Below, one piece after another: positions 42,605-46,303 of a stretch of 46,303 nt of DNA. The notes below the pieces were generated by a model. The model was not told where the DNA came from and did no database searches. It saw only the letters and a program-made list of their open reading frames with translations. This DNA comes from Stramenopiles sp. TOSAG23-2 (Eukaryota; Sar), in the NCBI GenBank assembly GCA_900128395.1, contig LT649242.1:1-46303 (forward strand), written 5' to 3'. Positions within the stretch are counted from its first letter, which is position 1, and the number at the start of each line of letters is the position of its first letter. The position numbers and the translations under genes are program-made.

Positions 42605-43288
42605 ATGTTTATGGCATCTTCCCAACGTGATAAAATAGATGCAATGCGTGTTTCGGATGAGTTATTAGGGAATGGAACAACAACTGCTTTAGTAACACGT
42701 GGGCGTTTACGAGTGAAAACAGCATATGATGAAGGTGTATGCAAATGTGAAAAAGTGGAGGAATATGATGTTAGAACAGATGAATTGTTGTTGAGGAAAT
42801 GGAGACAAAATAAAGGCTTAGCCGGTATGGGTAAATTCATTATTGAAATAGGTGAAGAGGCTGGTGCATCCACTGTTAATGATGTGTCGGTAACAGATAA
42901 TAATAAAGAATTATTATTTCGTCCAAATAATAATAGGAATCCAGTATTCATGCCTCAAGACACTAAAATGGCATGGAGGTGGCGTATACGAAATTTGCCA
43001 TATCCAAAAGATGTATATCAAATTACTGTTGATAATGATAAGCAACAAATTATTTTAAGAACAACTAATAAAAAATATTATAAACGTTTTGACATTCCTG
43101 CTTTGAAAAGAAGTGAAATGCCTTTAGATCGCAGTGATTTATCCTTCTCACATGAAGGAACAACATTATTAATATTGTATGCTAAGCCACGTAAAATATT
43201 GTATCAAGAGGAACAGGCAAGACAGGCAAGGAAAAGAGCACCAAAATCTGATGGAGAAATCGATCCAAATAGTTGTAAACAGCAATAA
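42605..43288 (+). CDS. DPCD: DPCD protein (cilia formation/motility factor)
   Basis: A 227-aa protein from the ATG at 42605 (MFMASSQRDK). It matches DPCD, the protein deleted in a primary ciliary dyskinesia model: LLRKWRQNKGL, the hallmark WRWRIRNLPYPKDVYQITVD, RTTNKKYYKRFDIPAL, MPLDRSDLSFSHEGTTLLI and a charged tail. DPCD is thought to act with R2TP chaperones in assembling ciliary machinery such as dynein arms. Its presence supports a flagellated organism. The stop codon overlaps an AATAAA poly(A)-type signal. Confidence 0.93.
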   Translation: MFMASSQRDKIDAMRVSDELLGNGTTTALVTRGRLRVKTAYDEGVCKCEKVEEYDVRTDELLLRKWRQNKGLAGMGKFIIEIGEEAGASTVNDVSVTDNNKELLFRPNNNRNPVFMPQDTKMAWRWRIRNLPYPKDVYQITVDNDKQQIILRTTNKKYYKRFDIPALKRSEMPLDRSDLSFSHEGTTLLILYAKPRKILYQEEQARQARKRAPKSDGEIDPNSCKQQ

Positions 43289-43663
43289 ATATTTTTTGTG
43301 TCGTTTGAAATGAAATTTTAAAGTGTGTTTTTATTATTTTAAAAAAATATATATCATACGTCTGATATGATATGATGATATTTTAATTTTTTAAAAAAAT
43401 ATAATATTATAATGGTTAATAAAATCTAAGTTATATTCGTATAATAATTTTACTTCTCGTGTTAAATAATATATATGCTATATATATCATACGAACGGTT
43501 CGTATAAAATTTATACGCGTACTCGTAAAATATTTTATACAAACCGTACAGTATAATATATCATATCTCATATCATCATACGAAGTATCAATAGTACTAA
43601 TAAAATACTAGTTTAAAAAACGTATTTATATCACATCAATATCATACAGTGCATGTAATATTT
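43289..43663. other. Convergent intergenic region with module B2
   Basis: Module B2 spans about 43410-43525. ATATGATATGAT words occur near 43363-43380 and TCATATCTCATATCATC near 43560. No gene was seen. Confidence 0.5.
43410..43525 (+). repeat. Dispersed convergent-gap module B2 with palindrome
   Basis: AAAATCTAAGTTATA, then the palindrome ATACGAAC-G-GTTCGTAT at 43489-43505, then TATACGCGTACTCG. Compared with B1, the centre of the palindrome has changed but the arms still pair. Confidence 0.65.
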
Positions 43664-46303
43664 TTAAAAAAACAGCCCACCCTCATCTTCATCATCATCC
43701 AAATGATTGAAATATTCATCTATATTGGACGCAATTTTTGGTCCACCACCATCTTTCCTCATCTCATCGACCTCTTCCATTATTTGTCCTAATCCTACTC
43801 GTTTATTAGCCATATCAGCAAGATTCACCATCGATGCACTTGCCTTGTTTCGTTGTAATTGTCGTTTCTCAGCAAATGATGTTAACGATGCTAGCGAATC
43901 ACGATCTCCAACTCCTCCTAATGTTGTTGATACAGCAGTTGTTTGCGATCTACGTACCGCTGTGTTCATCCGTAATCCAAGCATCCCTCCACTACTACGG
44001 CTGTTAAAATCGCTATTTGAAGCACCCCCATTTTGCGGTCGTAAAGATCTTGATTTATTCATACCTTTTAAATCACCCATGGAACGACTTCGAATGGACA
44101 TCCTTGATAACCAAGATACTTTTGCCAATGATTCTAACAAGGTACCAACATCATCTGATGAATGGATGAAATACCTTGCACTTGATGGTTTTGCGCCTAC
44201 TGTGGCTGTAAATATTTTTGTGCGCGTACCACTACTACTTTTATGGGAACTGAAAGCAGAATTTGAACTGCTTAATGAGTCCCGGCTTTCATTTCGTTGA
44301 CTTGCACCAAATGCAGTCAAATCATTGAAACTACCTTTACTAAGACTTGCTAAATTATTACTACTACTGCCACTTTTTGCCCTTGGTGGTATTGCTTTAT
44401 CCGTAGGCCCACCCTTACCAGACAACTCTTTTGACTTGCTTCCAAAGAAAGCAGATTCTTTAATGTTATCTTCTGTAGTTTTCGTGTTACCATCATTCTT
44501 GCTCCTATTTTGTCTTGGCGTTTGCAATTCACCTTGCCTATGACGTTCATCTACTTTCATTCCCATTACACCAGCTGCAGATGCAGGGCCTTGTCTCGGA
44601 ACTAAACCACGCTCTTCATAACGTGCATGTATTTTTTGAAACATTGGTTCATCATCGTTTTCATCTCCAATACATAAAATGAAATCAACCGGGGCACTTT
44701 TTTGTTGTTGTTTTTGTGGTGAATCTGAGAAAGTTACACGTGGGCGTCCACTGGTAGTTCCATCACTTCCTATGGCTGAGTCATCTTGGCTAATATTGCT
44801 ATTTTCATTATCGCTTTCCACTTCATCATTTTTGCTTTTTTGATCAGCATAATTTAAAATTTGAACTACCATTTGCCCTTTATCCACACCTTCTGGTCTA
44901 ACTTCCACAGTTTCTTTTCCCCTAATGATTTGTACAGGGAAACGTTTTAATACTACGGATAGATGGTCTTTTAATTCTTTTGCTTGCATGTTGCCAAAAT
45001 CCTTATCTGTATCTTGAAATCTCCAAATAACTGCGCTGCCCTTCACATCTATATACGACCCTGTTGTTCTCATAGTATAAATTTGCATGATTTGTTTCAC
45101 AGTATCTTTCCATGAATCGTCAAACATTTCATTTGTCATTTGCCATTTAGAATCAACTTTGTTCCATTTATATGTAAATCCATTTTCCGCTGCTAAACCA
45201 ATGTTGGAGGAATCGCCACCTAATAAATGTTTTAAAATTTTCTTTTTTTCGCCACTCAATAAGAAAACAGTATTGCGAGTTGTATCAGCTGCCATGCGCT
45301 TAATAGCTTTTAATACTTGTTCCGTCGGTCGTCTAGCCGTGCTATCAGCCGCGGTCGTCGTCGTTTCGATTGTATTATCATTATTACCACCGAACTGTTC
45401 GTTACCGTTGCCCTCGTTTTTCGTCTCAACGTCAGTAGTTGCATCCTTATTTTCATTATTGCTACTACTATCATCTTTACTAGCCCTACGTCTGCTTTTT
45501 GCTCGTTGGTACATGCTTAGTGGATCTAAATTTGCTGCTGCGGTAATAGTACCCCCAACATCTAATAATATTACACGATTAAACGATGAACGATATGCAT
45601 CTACAACTGCAGTGTGATCAAGCTTTGAAAAATCAGATTGTACTCCCATCATTTTAAATTCCAAACCAAAACCATATCCAATGCGTAATTTACCAGTACG
45701 ATTCTTTTTAAATCGTTTTAAATCTGTTAATACGCGTTCTGCCCAACTAGTCGTAGAATTTTGCTGTATCCAAACTGTGTTTTGCTCTGCCCGCAACGTT
45801 GTTTCCATTCCTTGCATTGTTAAACATCGATCTATTATTTTAGCAACACCATCAGCTTCAAATGGGTTAAATACTACTGCACCAGGCAATATACGGCTAG
45901 CCGATGCGAATTCACTAATTGCTAAAATGCCACATGGCATATTGTTTTCTTTTGCTCGTATCGCGCAATATTCCAAGGGCATTAAATCCAAACCTTGACG
46001 TACACACGTATTTAAATAGATATCCCCAATTTTAAACAATGCAGTACGTTCATATACATTTACACGATCTACTTCGTGATAGATAATTGCTGGATTATCA
46101 CCGCCATCACTAATACCAGTAGCTGCTAAATTTATTTTACTAATCTCTTCGTTAATTCGCTTTTTCGTATCTACATAATCATCCCCACGCTCAGGACATC
46201 GGAGACCATACTGTATCAAGACACAGCGACCGACCCATTGTGGATTTGCATCTAAAAACGTGCGATATGCTAAAAGCTTAATTGGCAAACCGCACATATA
46301 TAT
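43664..46303 (-). CDS. Trehalose-6-phosphate synthase/phosphatase, 5' end outside the window
   Basis: At least 877 aa, continuing past the right edge. Residues 1-200 from the first visible Met are the C-terminal half of a GT20 synthase domain (GLPIKLLAYRTFL, VNVYERTALFKIGDIYLNTCVRQGLDLMPLEY, ISEFASASRILPGAVVFNPFE). Next comes a HAD-type trehalose phosphatase domain (~240-590) with IGDENDDEPMF as motif IV. Its motif I reads LLDVGGTI: the nucleophile Asp246 is present, but the second Asp of DxDGT is Gly248, so phosphatase activity is doubtful. A Ser/Asp-rich insert sits before motif IV, and a ~280-residue Ser/Arg-rich tail follows. It may be a regulatory class II-like protein. Confidence 0.88.
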   Translation of the reverse strand: MYMCGLPIKLLAYRTFLDANPQWVGRCVLIQYGLRCPERGDDYVDTKKRINEEISKINLAATGISDGGDNPAIIYHEVDRVNVYERTALFKIGDIYLNTCVRQGLDLMPLEYCAIRAKENNMPCGILAISEFASASRILPGAVVFNPFEADGVAKIIDRCLTMQGMETTLRAEQNTVWIQQNSTTSWAERVLTDLKRFKKNRTGKLRIGYGFGLEFKMMGVQSDFSKLDHTAVVDAYRSSFNRVILLDVGGTITAAANLDPLSMYQRAKSRRRASKDDSSSNNENKDATTDVETKNEGNGNEQFGGNNDNTIETTTTAADSTARRPTEQVLKAIKRMAADTTRNTVFLLSGEKKKILKHLLGGDSSNIGLAAENGFTYKWNKVDSKWQMTNEMFDDSWKDTVKQIMQIYTMRTTGSYIDVKGSAVIWRFQDTDKDFGNMQAKELKDHLSVVLKRFPVQIIRGKETVEVRPEGVDKGQMVVQILNYADQKSKNDEVESDNENSNISQDDSAIGSDGTTSGRPRVTFSDSPQKQQQKSAPVDFILCIGDENDDEPMFQKIHARYEERGLVPRQGPASAAGVMGMKVDERHRQGELQTPRQNRSKNDGNTKTTEDNIKESAFFGSKSKELSGKGGPTDKAIPPRAKSGSSSNNLASLSKGSFNDLTAFGASQRNESRDSLSSSNSAFSSHKSSSGTRTKIFTATVGAKPSSARYFIHSSDDVGTLLESLAKVSWLSRMSIRSRSMGDLKGMNKSRSLRPQNGGASNSDFNSRSSGGMLGLRMNTAVRRSQTTAVSTTLGGVGDRDSLASLTSFAEKRQLQRNKASASMVNLADMANKRVGLGQIMEEVDEMRKDGGGPKIASNIDEYFNHLDDDEDEGGLFF

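Overview
This is nuclear DNA from a strongly AT-rich, probably flagellated, single-celled eukaryote. Three genes carry GT...AG introns whose removal restores protein motifs. All three stop codons are used, so the code looks standard. The proteins are typically eukaryotic: Tubby domain, PHD finger, PLU-1-like repeats, calpain fold, tail-anchored cytochrome b5, EF-hand and WW proteins. DPCD and a dynein heavy chain C-terminus point to a cilium or flagellum. Low-complexity N, T and S runs are common. I could not place the lineage securely.

Layout. Positions 1-5554 hold a complete element with ~175-bp terminal inverted repeats (TIRs) and two convergent unrecognised genes (347 and 1331 aa). Positions 5555-6490 hold two extra tandem copies of the TIR and a perfect 174-bp tandem duplication. 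From 6.6 to 14.6 kb lie a small tail-anchored protein, a secreted Cys-rich protein, a PPEF-like phosphatase that has lost metal-binding residues, a secreted protein made of two identical halves, and an N-myristoylated EF-hand/IQ/WW protein. From 15 to 28 kb lie a 1895-aa ELM2/PHD/AT-hook chromatin protein, a Tubby protein, cytochrome b5 and acetoacetyl-CoA synthetase. From 27.7 to 30.1 kb is a relic zone with a broken reverse-transcriptase-like fragment. From 30 kb to the end lie a glutathione S-transferase, a leucine-rich repeat protein, a calpain-fold pseudoprotease, a 1365-aa triple fusion, an orphan dynein heavy chain C-terminus, DPCD, and a trehalose-6-phosphate synthase/phosphatase that runs off the right edge.

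The standout is the triple fusion at 36936-41033. It joins an NAA80-like N-acetyltransferase, an ACTMAP (C19orf54)-like actin maturation protease and a full PYROXD1-like flavoprotein. The first two act one after the other on the actin N-terminus in animals, so the fusion suggests PYROXD1 is linked to actin maturation. A second unexplained signal is a dispersed noncoding module found only between tail-to-tail gene pairs (five of six such gaps). A third theme is enzyme folds with altered catalytic residues: the phosphatase, the calpain and the trehalose phosphatase domain.
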